DNA of 6,964 bases from Rhizobiales bacterium CCH10-E5 (GTDB lineage Bacteria; Pseudomonadota; Alphaproteobacteria; Rhizobiales; Beijerinckiaceae), in contig LSIG01000118.1 in NCBI GenBank assembly GCA_001556125.1, positions 1 to 6,964 on the forward strand, given 5' to 3'. How positions within the stretch are numbered: position 1 is the stretch's first letter; the number at the start of each line of letters is the position of its first letter. The notes under the pieces were generated by a model. That model was not told where the DNA came from. It ran no database searches and worked only from the letters and a program-made list of their open reading frames with translations. This document shows positions 1 through 5,017 of this stretch, piece by piece. The translations under genes were made by a program, and so were the position numbers.

Positions 1-62
1 CTGTCTGCCAAAAGACATACTTCAGGGTGGACCAATTCAACGGGGGTGGATCAGTACCGACA
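1..62 (-). mobile_element. Probable end of an IS21-type insertion sequence (partial)
   Basis: Read on the minus strand, this stretch begins TGTCGG at position 62 and carries two spaced copies of a TCCACCC motif (plus-strand gggtgga at 25-31 and 44-50, 19 bp apart). Termini that begin TGT and carry tandem internal repeats are typical of IS21-family ends, where they serve as transposase binding sites. A minus-strand ATG at 16-18 could open the element's first gene, but only six codons lie inside the window. The assignment is by architecture alone; the opposite end and the transposase are out of view. The boundary falls 6 bp beyond the stop codon of the adjacent ABM gene. Confidence 0.38.
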
Positions 63-68
63 GCTCCG

Positions 69-362
69 CTATTTCGCGGCCAGCAGGGTGAACTTGTGAA
101 TCTGCGGCGGTTCAGAAAACAGTTCTTCTGCCTTCTCCATCAGTGCGGCGGCAACCTTGCCGTCAAGATGGGCCTGCCGATCCTCCTCTGTGTCGAACGT
201 ATCGAAGATCGCGTACGCACCGGGACCTTCTTCGATCGCATACCAGGTCAGAGTGCCCGCCTCAGCTTGAACGAGCGGCAATGCCGAGGTCAGGAAATTG
301 GCGATATCGCGCTCTTTTCCGGGCTTGGCCTTCAGCGGTACATACAGGGCAAGTTTGGGCAT
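69..362 (-). CDS. Antibiotic biosynthesis monooxygenase (ABM) family protein, separated from its ribosome site by IS66
   Basis: A 97-residue protein starting MPKLALYVPLKAKPGKE, a normal length for a stand-alone ABM (dimeric ferredoxin-like alpha/beta barrel) domain. The pattern is typical: an N-terminal strand (residues 3-10), a helix after PGKE (14-32), the EAGTLTWYAIEE strand (34-45), AIFDTFDTEEDRQAH (51-65) and a C-terminal strand (88-95). Relatives include cofactor-free oxygenases and quinol monooxygenases; the substrate here is unknown. The ATG at 360-362 is chosen because it matches the domain start and because its original SD, GAGGAG six bases upstream, survives beyond the IS at 3599-3604. 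The IS66 left repeat now begins 3 bp upstream, so no SD precedes the ATG. The frame stays open into the IS to an ATG at 444-446, giving a possible 125-residue form with 28 foreign N-terminal residues. The coding sequence is intact, but expression is probably much reduced. It was presumably the last gene of the minus-strand operon. Confidence 0.85.
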   Translation of the reverse strand: MPKLALYVPLKAKPGKERDIANFLTSALPLVQAEAGTLTWYAIEEGPGAYAIFDTFDTEEDRQAHLDGKVAAALMEKAEELFSEPPQIHKFTLLAAK

Positions 363-365
363 AAA
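358..365. repeat. Left 8-bp target-site duplication of the IS66 element
   Basis: The sequence ggcataaa directly abuts the left inverted repeat and is repeated exactly at 3588-3595 next to the right inverted repeat. Eight base pairs is the standard IS66-family duplication length. The duplicated octamer contains the ABM start codon (cat on the plus strand at 360-362). Confidence 0.97.
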
Positions 366-385
366 GTAACCGTCCGGTCTCGGCC
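366..385 (+). repeat. IS66 left terminal inverted repeat (IRL)
   Basis: gtaaccgtccggtctcggcc, the exact reverse complement of 3568-3587. Identity stops at the next base (g386 against the complement of g3567), so the repeat is 20 bp. Confidence 0.97.
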
Positions 386-419
386 GCCTTGCGCGGTGGG
401 CGGCATTTCCCGAACGGTG

Positions 420-445
420 TGACCTTAAGTCTAGCTTTAAGGTCA
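420..445 (+). promoter_or_regulatory. Hairpin over the tnpA ribosome-binding site
   Basis: A perfect inverted repeat, TGACCTTAA (420-428) and TTAAGGTCA (437-445), with an 8-nt loop. The right arm contains the only SD-like sequence before tnpA (AAGG, 439-442) and the A of its first ATG. A transcript entering from outside the IS would fold this and hide the SD, a known way for insertion sequences to limit transposase synthesis from read-through transcription. It could instead be a protein-binding operator. The symmetry is seen directly; the role is inferred. Confidence 0.5.
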
Positions 446-864
446 TGGCGATGGTTCGGGCGGAGGTTCTGGGCGCGATCGAGCGGCGGCGGCGCTGGCA
501 CTATGAGGACAAGGTCCGGATCGTCGAGGAGAGTTTCGCCGCTGGCGTGACGGTGACGGATGTCGCGCGGCGCAACGGCGTCGCGGCGAGCTTGGTTTTC
601 ACATGGCGGCGTCAGGCGAAGCTGGGGCAGTTGGGCGGTGACAGCCCGGCGCCGCTTCTGCTGCCGGTCGAACTGGCTCCTGTCTTGACCGACGTCACGC
701 CCACGCCGGTTTCCGATGTCGCTGTCGCGGAGCCCGCGCGCCGGAGCCGTCGTTCGTCCGGCATCATCGAGATCGCGCTCGGTTCTGGCCGCAGGCTGCG
801 GGTCGATCGCGATGTCGACGCGGACGCGCTGCGGCGGGTGCTCGACGTGCTGGACCGGCGATGA
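445..864 (+). CDS. tnpA: IS66 accessory protein TnpA (helix-turn-helix)
   Basis: A 139-residue protein with the basic N-terminus usual for IS66 TnpA ([20 protein letters not shown], residues 11-30) followed by a helix-turn-helix, [22 protein letters not shown], at about 36-57. The middle is a low-complexity Pro/Ala/Val linker (66-98), and the C-terminal segment (106-139) ends in a helix rich in Arg, Asp and Leu. In IS66 elements TnpA is needed with TnpB for transposition; it is thought to contact DNA, but its exact role is unsettled. Two starts are possible: the ATG at 445, only 2 nt from the AAGG at 439-442, and the ATG at 451, which has a better 8-nt spacing and removes two residues. The stop overlaps the tnpB start as ATGA (861-864), implying translational coupling. 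Confidence 0.92.
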   Translation: MAMVRAEVLGAIERRRRWHYEDKVRIVEESFAAGVTVTDVARRNGVAASLVFTWRRQAKLGQLGGDSPAPLLLPVELAPVLTDVTPTPVSDVAVAEPARRSRRSSGIIEIALGSGRRLRVDRDVDADALRRVLDVLDRR

Positions 865-1208
865 TCGCGATCCCTGCCGGGATGCGGGTCTATCTCGCCA
901 TGGGGCCGACCGATATGCGCAAGGGCTTCGACGGCCTGGCGGCGCTGGCGCAGGGTGCGCTGAAGCAGGATCCGTTCTCCGGTCACCTGTTCGTCTTTCG
1001 CGGCCGCCGAGGCGACCTTCTGAAGGTGCTGTACTGGGATGGACAAGGCTTCTGCCTGTTCGCCAAGCGGCTGGAGAAGGGCCGCTTCATCTGGCCTGTG
1101 ACGACGGACGGCGTGGTGCGGCTGACGCCGGCGCAGCTCTCGATGCTGCTGGAGGGGATCGACTGGCGCGCGCCGATCCGAACCGATCGCCCCAGCCTGG
1201 CGCTGTGA
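861..1208 (+). CDS. tnpB: IS66 accessory protein TnpB (Orf2-like)
   Basis: A 115-residue protein of standard length. It shows the hallmark motifs of the IS66 Orf2 family: [20 protein letters not shown] (residues 10-29), [20 protein letters not shown] (44-63), [15 protein letters not shown] (65-79) and [11 protein letters not shown] (93-103). TnpB is required for IS66 transposition, but its biochemical role is not known. It is unrelated to the RNA-guided TnpB nuclease of IS200/IS605, which shares only the name. The start ATG overlaps the tnpA stop by 4 nt with no separate SD, pointing to coupled translation. A 99-bp gap follows before tnpC, longer than the junction with tnpA; tnpC has its own ribosome site there. 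Confidence 0.95.
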   Translation: MIAIPAGMRVYLAMGPTDMRKGFDGLAALAQGALKQDPFSGHLFVFRGRRGDLLKVLYWDGQGFCLFAKRLEKGRFIWPVTTDGVVRLTPAQLSMLLEGIDWRAPIRTDRPSLAL

Positions 1209-1307
1209 AGCGAAGTGCTTCGAGCCGATTCAGGCCTGTGGTGCGCGGTCAAGATCGACCATGATTCAATGGCTTGGCCGCCGGCCTCGCGATAATCTCG
1301 GAGGACC

Positions 1308-2918
1308 ATGGCGAGCGCCTCCGCAGACCTTCCCGATGACGTCGCGACGCTCCAGGCGCTGCTGATCGCGGCGCGGGCGCAGAGCGCCGCCCATCTGCTC
1401 ATGATCGAGAAGCTGAAGGCGCAACTGGCGAAGCTGCGCCGGATGCAGTTCGGGCAGTCGTCGGAGAAGCTCGACGCCGCCATCCACCAGTTGGAGCTGG
1501 CGCTCGAGGATGTCGAGGAGGGCACGGCGGCGCGGACGGTTCTGGAGCGCGCGGTCATGCCGGCAACTCCCGACGCCCGGCAGCATCCGGTTCGTCGTCC
1601 CTTGCCCGATCATCTGCCGCGCGAGGAGATCGTGCATTGGCCAGCGGGCATCGCCGATGGCGATCTCGGCTGTGGTTGCCAGGCTTGCGGCGGACAGTTG
1701 CGCCGGCTCGGCCAGGACGAGACCGAGGTGCTGGAGCGCGTCACCCAGTTCAAGGTCGTCCGGCATATCCGCCCCAAGATCGTCTGCCGCCTGTGTGAAG
1801 CGATCGTGCAGGCGCCGATGCCGTCCCTGCCGATCGAGCGCGGGCGGCCGGGCCCTGGATTGCTCGCCCATGTGCTGGTGGCCAAGTATGCCGACCATCT
1901 GCCGCTGTACCGCCAGTCCGAGGTCTATGCCCGCGAAGGCGTCGATCTCGACCGTTCCACCCTGGCCGATTGGGTCGGATCGGCGGCGGCGCTGCTGACA
2001 CCCCTGGCCGAGGCGATCGGCAAGCATGCCATGGCCGGGCGCGCGCTTCACGCCGACGACACGCCCGTGCCGGTGCTCGCCCCCGGGTTCGGCAAGACCG
2101 CGACGGGCCGCCTTTGGGTCTATGTCCGCGACGAGCGCCCCCATGCCGGAGATGCCGCGCCAGCCGTCCTCTATCGCTATACGCCGGATCGGAAGGGCGT
2201 GCGCCCGCAAGGCCATCTCCAGGGCTTCGCCGGATATCTCCACGCCGACGGATATGCCGGCTTCGACAAGCTCTATGCCGGCAGCCCCGGTAAGCGCGCC
2301 GCGATCGCCGAGGTCGCCTGCTGGGCCCATGTCCGGCGCAAGTTCTTCGATATCCACCAGGCCAACGCCTCGCCGGTCGCAGCCGAGGCCTTGCGCCGGA
2401 TCGGGGAGCTCTACCAGGTCGAGGACGCCGTCCGTGGCCGCCCGCCCGACGAACGGCGACGATCGCGGCAGGAGCACGCCGTTCCACGGCTCGCCAATCT
2501 GCGGACCTGGTTCGACACGACCCTGCCCAAGCTGTCGGGCAAGAGTGAACTCGCCAGGGCGATCCGCTACGGCCTGTCGCGCTGGCCCGCGCTCACCCGC
2601 TATGCCGACCGCGGCGATCTGGAGATCGACAACAACGCCGCCGAGCGCGCGATCCGGCCGCTCGCCATCGGCCGCAAGAACTGGCTCTTCGCCGGTTCCG
2701 ACAAGGGCGGCGAGCGCGCCGCCGTCATCTACACCCTGATCGGGACCGCCAGGCTCAATGGCCTTGATCCCCAGGCCTATCTCCGGGATGTTCTGGCCCG
2801 CATCGGCGACCATCCCATCAACCGCGTCGGTGAACTCGCCCCCTGGAACTGGACGAGCCATGCCCGGACTGTCGCGCCAACAGAAGCAGTTGTCGAAGGC
2901 GCTGCTGGACCTCGATGA
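1308..2918 (+). CDS. tnpC: IS66 transposase TnpC (DDE)
   Basis: The catalytic transposase, 536 residues, full length for the family. Domains in order: an N-terminal leucine-zipper-like helix (about 12-45) followed by the conserved [12 protein letters not shown] (44-55); a zinc finger with C124-x2-C127 and C160-x2-C163 (C122 adjacent); and the DDE core, with likely catalytic Asp in ALHADDTPV (D250 or D251), Asp in [10 protein letters not shown] (D314) and Glu in [13 protein letters not shown] (E446). The IS66 C-terminal signature [19 protein letters not shown] (474-492) and [14 protein letters not shown] (502-515) follow. The start at 1308 has GGAGG at 1300-1304, only 3 nt away; an upstream in-frame ATG at 1269 runs into TAA, so 1308 stands. 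After LAPWNW comes a 21-residue tail beginning [10 protein letters not shown]. Its coding sequence overlaps the passenger gene by 59 nt. All catalytic motifs are intact. Confidence 0.96.
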   Translation: MASASADLPDDVATLQALLIAARAQSAAHLLMIEKLKAQLAKLRRMQFGQSSEKLDAAIHQLELALEDVEEGTAARTVLERAVMPATPDARQHPVRRPLPDHLPREEIVHWPAGIADGDLGCGCQACGGQLRRLGQDETEVLERVTQFKVVRHIRPKIVCRLCEAIVQAPMPSLPIERGRPGPGLLAHVLVAKYADHLPLYRQSEVYAREGVDLDRSTLADWVGSAAALLTPLAEAIGKHAMAGRALHADDTPVPVLAPGFGKTATGRLWVYVRDERPHAGDAAPAVLYRYTPDRKGVRPQGHLQGFAGYLHADGYAGFDKLYAGSPGKRAAIAEVACWAHVRRKFFDIHQANASPVAAEALRRIGELYQVEDAVRGRPPDERRRSRQEHAVPRLANLRTWFDTTLPKLSGKSELARAIRYGLSRWPALTRYADRGDLEIDNNAAERAIRPLAIGRKNWLFAGSDKGGERAAVIYTLIGTARLNGLDPQAYLRDVLARIGDHPINRVGELAPWNWTSHARTVAPTEAVVEGAAGPR

Positions 2919-3549
2919 AGAGGCGATGCTGATCGAGGAACTGGACGGCTTCATTGCCGGCCTCCTCGTCTGCCCGCAGATGATCCCTCCCAGCGCCTGG
3001 CTGCCATGGGTCTGGAACAGCGCCGACGCAAAGGGCGAGCCGGTGTTCGAGAGCCTCGACCACGCCAACAAGGTGATGGGCCTGGTGATGGCGTACTACA
3101 ACGACGTTGCGCGCACGCTCTTCGACCAGCCCGAGCGCTATGGTCCGATCTTCAGCGTCGACAAGCGCCACAACGAGATCATGTGGGAGATCTGGATCGA
3201 GGGCTTCGAAAAGGCCGTCAAGCTGAAGCCCGAAGCCTGGGTGCCCCTCGCCACAGCCGATATCGAGGCCGCCAGGGCCTGGACCGGCCTGATGATGCTC
3301 GCCGATGTCGCCCGCCGCGATCCCCGCTTCTCCGACGAGCAAATCGACGCCATCACCGCCACCGCCCACGACAGGATCGCCGACTGGGTGATCGAACTCA
3401 ACGACTGGCGCCTCGCCAACGCCGCCCCGGCGCCGACCATGACAACCCGATCAAACCCCTTCGCCGCTCCGGCTCAGAAGGTCGGGCGAAACGACCCGTG
3501 CCCCTGCGGCTCCGGCAAGAAACACAAAAAATGCTGCGGTCTCAACTGA
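2860..3549 (+). CDS. UPF0149 (YecA-like) protein with C-terminal SEC-C zinc motif; IS66 passenger gene
   Basis: A 229-residue protein in two parts. Residues 17-175 form a helical UPF0149 domain with the family signatures [12 protein letters not shown] (26-37) and [11 protein letters not shown] (42-52). A linker rich in Pro, Ala and Thr (about 184-205) leads to a C-terminal SEC-C motif, [18 protein letters not shown], with CxC at 214/216 and CC at 225/226 (C-x-C-x8-C-C). The same zinc motif ends SecA and E. coli YecA, where it mediates ribosome or SecB contact. The frame is open from at least 2758, but the ATG at 2860 matches where homology begins. It overlaps tnpC by 59 nt in another frame, has no strong SD, and is probably translationally coupled. 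It ends 18 nt before the right repeat, so it is genuinely inside the element. Its role in transposition or for the host is unknown; base composition matches tnpC. Confidence 0.9.
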   Translation: MPGLSRQQKQLSKALLDLDEEAMLIEELDGFIAGLLVCPQMIPPSAWLPWVWNSADAKGEPVFESLDHANKVMGLVMAYYNDVARTLFDQPERYGPIFSVDKRHNEIMWEIWIEGFEKAVKLKPEAWVPLATADIEAARAWTGLMMLADVARRDPRFSDEQIDAITATAHDRIADWVIELNDWRLANAAPAPTMTTRSNPFAAPAQKVGRNDPCPCGSGKKHKKCCGLN

Positions 3550-3567
3550 GAGCGCCAAAACTCACAG

Positions 3568-3587
3568 GGCCGAGACCGGACGGTTAC
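3568..3587 (-). repeat. IS66 right terminal inverted repeat (IRR)
   Basis: ggccgagaccggacggttac, the exact reverse complement of the left repeat at 366-385. The stop codon of the passenger gene lies 18 nt inside it. Confidence 0.97.
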
Positions 3588-3595
3588 GGCATAAA
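3588..3595. repeat. Right 8-bp target-site duplication of the IS66 element
   Basis: ggcataaa, identical to 358-365. On the minus strand this copy reads TTTATGCC and runs into the IS end to give ATG-CCG-TAA, a two-codon ORF. Confidence 0.97.
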
Positions 3596-3604
3596 TGACT
3601 CCTC
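3590..3604 (-). promoter_or_regulatory. Orphaned ribosome-binding site and start codon of the interrupted ABM gene
   Basis: On the minus strand the sequence is GAGGAG (3599-3604), six bases, then ATG (3590-3592). This is a near-ideal Shine-Dalgarno with standard spacing. Joining it to the left flank across the 8-bp duplication restores the ABM gene exactly, so it is that gene's original ribosome site. After the insertion it starts only Met-Pro-stop (ATG CCG TAA, ending at 3584). It lies 99 bp beyond the SDR stop codon, consistent with the ABM gene having been the next operon gene. Confidence 0.85.
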
Positions 3605-3644
3605 AAGTGAAACGGACACATATTATTCGGCAAAGTAACGGACA
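3604..3644. repeat. Pair of imperfect direct repeats with AACGGACA cores
   Basis: Two related units, caagtgaaacggaca (3604-3618) and caaagtaacggaca (3631-3644), share an exact aacggaca core with a 26-bp period, about two and a half helical turns. They lie between the SDR gene and the orphaned ABM ribosome site. They may be paired protein-binding sites or a decayed IS terminus with repeated transposase sites. No function can be assigned from sequence alone. Confidence 0.35.
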
Positions 3645-3666
3645 AGCGGGCCGATACGTTCCCCAT

Positions 3667-3693
3667 GAGGCGGAGCACACGCGGCCCCGCCTC
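3667..3693 (-). other. GC-rich hairpin just downstream of the SDR gene
   Basis: GAGGCGG (3667-3673) pairs with CCGCCTC (3687-3693) across a 13-nt loop, starting 10 nt past the SDR stop codon. No T-run follows on either strand, so it is not a canonical intrinsic terminator. It may instead stabilise the 3' end of the transcript. With a 7-bp stem in GC-rich DNA, chance is a real alternative. Confidence 0.25.
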
Positions 3694-3703
3694 CTCGTTG
3701 CAA

Positions 3704-4444
3704 TCAGAACTGCTGTGCGGTCGGACGGATGACAATCGCGTTGACGTCGACGTCATCAGGTTGTTCGACGGCGAACGCGATAGCACGCGCCACCGATGCC
3801 GCCGGGATGGCCTGCTTGTAGAAGTCCAGCACCGTCTCGGCAGCCGTGCCAGAGGTCGTGAACTTCAAATCGCTTTCGACAGCTCCAGGCTCGATTGACG
3901 TGACCCGGACCTTTTCCCCCACCTCGTGGCGCAAGCCCTCGCTGATCGCGCTGACGGCGAACTTGGTGCCGGAGTAGACCGTGCCGCCCGGTGCGAAAAC
4001 CTTGATGCCCGCAACCGAGCTCAAGTTGATGATGTGACCGCTGCCCTGCTCGAGAAAACCGGGAAGGGCCGCCGCGATGCCGTAGAGCGTACCCTTCAGA
4101 TTGACGTCGATCATCTGGTCCCACTCGTCGGTGTTGACCTCGGCCATCGGACGGATCGGCATCAGCCCGGCGTTGTTGATCAGCACGTCGAGGCGGCCGA
4201 AGTCGGCAATGATTGCGGCGACGACGGACTGGACCGCCGATTTGTCGGTCACGTCCAGCGCGTAGCTACGTGCCGTGCCGCCAATTGCGGCGATGTCCGC
4301 GACGACCTCGTCGAGCCTGTCCTTGCGCCGCGCGGCGATGGCCACCTTGGCGCCGCGTTCCGCGAGAAGACGCGCGGTTTCCGCGCCGATGCCGGTGCTG
4401 CCGCCGGTAATGAGAACGACCTTGCCTTCGATACCCTTGGTCAC
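3704..4444 (-). CDS. Short-chain dehydrogenase/reductase (classical SDR, NAD(P)-dependent)
   Basis: A 246-residue classical SDR of standard length. It has the cofactor motif TGGSTGIG (13-20), Arg39-Arg40 after the second strand (favouring NADPH), D64-V65 for adenine binding, NNAG (90-93), and the catalytic set N115, S143, Y157 and K161 (YSGTK). It is complete and should be active as an oxidoreductase of alcohols, ketones, aldehydes or quinones; the substrate is not readable from sequence. The start is GTG at 4442-4444, supported by AAGGA at 4453-4457 with 8-nt spacing and by the usual short N-terminus before the first strand. It begins 17 nt after the small upstream ORF, so it is co-transcribed with pfpI and ABM. 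Before the IS66 insertion the next gene downstream was the ABM gene now at 69-362. Confidence 0.95.
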   Translation of the reverse strand: MTKGIEGKVVLITGGSTGIGAETARLLAERGAKVAIAARRKDRLDEVVADIAAIGGTARSYALDVTDKSAVQSVVAAIIADFGRLDVLINNAGLMPIRPMAEVNTDEWDQMIDVNLKGTLYGIAAALPGFLEQGSGHIINLSSVAGIKVFAPGGTVYSGTKFAVSAISEGLRHEVGEKVRVTSIEPGAVESDLKFTTSGTAAETVLDFYKQAIPAASVARAIAFAVEQPDDVDVNAIVIRPTAQQF

Positions 4445-4461
4445 GACTGTATTCCTTCAAG

Positions 4462-4638
4462 TCAGTTGTTGATTTTTCGCCGGATCGCGGCCCCGCGCCA
4501 GCGATAGGCGCGTAGATGAATGAGGCCCAAGAGCCCCGCGCGAAGCGCAGGTGCCAACAGGCCGGTCATCCGCAACACGTCTGTGTCGAACGCCTTTACA
4601 AGCCGTGCCGTACCCACCCATTCTTCAGGCTTGCCCAT
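4462..4638 (-). CDS. Small hypothetical protein (58 aa), operon member of unknown function
   Basis: I do not recognise this protein. From the ATG at 4636-4638 it reads MGKPEEWVGTARLVKAFDTD, then a moderately hydrophobic stretch LLAPALRAGLLGLIHL and a basic tail ending RRKINN. The hydrophobic stretch is short and flanked by Arg residues, more like an amphipathic helix than a clear membrane span. Position is the main support. The upstream ABM gene ends at 4650 and the SDR begins at 4444, and this frame fills the gap. GAGGA, overlapping the ABM stop codon, lies 8-9 nt before the 4638 ATG. An alternative ATG at 4645-4647 is almost on top of that SD and less likely. It could be a real small protein or the remaining end of a decayed larger gene. 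Confidence 0.5.
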   Translation of the reverse strand: MGKPEEWVGTARLVKAFDTDVLRMTGLLAPALRAGLLGLIHLRAYRWRGAAIRRKINN

Positions 4639-4649
4639 TGGCACCATCC

Positions 4650-4946
4650 TCAGGTTGACGAGACGGGGTTGAGGACAAACGCGGCGCGCTCGGACAGATC
4701 GCCGATCTGAGAGAGGTAATTCTGGAAGTGGGGCGTTGCACGGTGGGCGGCGACTGCATCCGCGTCCGCGTACAGCTCGTCGAGCACGAAACGATTCGGA
4801 TCGCTCTGGTCCTGCCAGAGATCGTAGCGCAAATTGCCCGGTTCGGCACGGCTTGGCTTTAGCATGGCGTCGAGCAGAGCGCGCAGGCGGTCGACGGTAT
4901 CCGCACGGGCGGTTAGGACGGCGACGATCTTCACGTTGGCGGTCAT
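4650..4946 (-). CDS. Antibiotic biosynthesis monooxygenase / putative quinol monooxygenase (YgiN-like)
   Basis: A 98-residue single ABM domain. It has the classic order: strand VKIVAVLTAR (5-14), helix VDRLRALLDAMLKPSRAEPG (18-37), strand LRYDLWQDQSDPNRFVLDELYAD (39-61), and the conserved AHRATPHFQNYL (67-78), with H68 and the TPHF signature seen in YgiN and related quinol monooxygenases. Such proteins form dimers and oxidise phenolic or quinol substrates without a cofactor; the actual substrate here is unknown. The frame extends upstream to 5021, overlapping the end of pfpI, but the ATG at 4944-4946 is where the domain begins and has GGACAGGG about 10-17 nt upstream. It shares a fold but little sequence with the ABM at 69-362, so the two are not a recent duplication. 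Confidence 0.88.
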   Translation of the reverse strand: MTANVKIVAVLTARADTVDRLRALLDAMLKPSRAEPGNLRYDLWQDQSDPNRFVLDELYADADAVAAHRATPHFQNYLSQIGDLSERAAFVLNPVSST

Positions 4947-4977
4947 GGCACCATACCCTGTCCTGGTTATATCCGAA

Positions 4978-5002
4978 GCGGGGCGCATCCTGAGCGCCCC
5001 GC
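4978..5002 (-). terminator. Strong GC hairpin between pfpI and ABM (possible attenuator or processing element)
   Basis: GCGGGGCGC (4978-4986) and GCGCCCCGC (4994-5002) form a perfect 9-bp stem with a 7-nt loop in the 71-nt gap after pfpI. On the minus strand it is followed by TTCGGATATAACC, with no U-run, so termination would be partial at best. An alternative is 3' protection of the pfpI message, giving unequal expression within the operon. The stem is seen directly; the role is inferred. Confidence 0.4.
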
Positions 5003-5017
5003 CCGTCATCCTGGTAC

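Larger units (their letters stand above)
366..3587 (+). mobile_element. Complete IS66-family insertion sequence with a UPF0149/SEC-C passenger gene (3,222 bp)
   Basis: The element is bounded by 20-bp perfect inverted repeats beginning gtaacc and by an exact 8-bp target duplication, so both boundaries are certain to the base. Starting with GTAA and duplicating 8 bp are IS66 hallmarks. Inside, on the plus strand, are tnpA (HTH), tnpB (Orf2-type) and tnpC (DDE transposase), all with intact frames. A fourth gene encoding a UPF0149 domain plus a SEC-C zinc motif overlaps the end of tnpC and stops 18 nt before the right repeat, so it moves with the element. Perfect repeats, an undegraded duplication and open frames suggest a recent and possibly still active insertion. 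It lies antisense to the operon it interrupts. Which named ISfinder element it matches cannot be told by eye. Confidence 0.96.

Noticed and set aside
612..1046. Open minus-strand frame of 144 codons across tnpA and tnpB
   Set aside because: It is a shadow frame in GC-rich DNA, opposite genes with clear family motifs; its own sequence is Arg/Ser-rich and resembles nothing.
861..1208. TnpB as an RNA-guided nuclease of the IS200/IS605 type, with a guide RNA at the IS end
   Set aside because: The protein is the 115-residue IS66 Orf2 type. It has no RuvC motifs, and the element has true terminal inverted repeats and an 8-bp duplication, unlike IS200/IS605.
1207..1225. Small hairpin (cgaag/cttcg) just after tnpB as a terminator
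   Set aside because: The stem is only 5 bp with a tiny loop and no T-run, and tnpC downstream must be expressed for transposition.
1266..3071. 601-codon minus-strand frame opposite tnpC
   Set aside because: Although long, it mirrors the tnpC coding frame. High GC removes stop codons on the opposite strand. tnpC has intact zinc-finger, DDE and C-terminal signatures, and the shadow has none.
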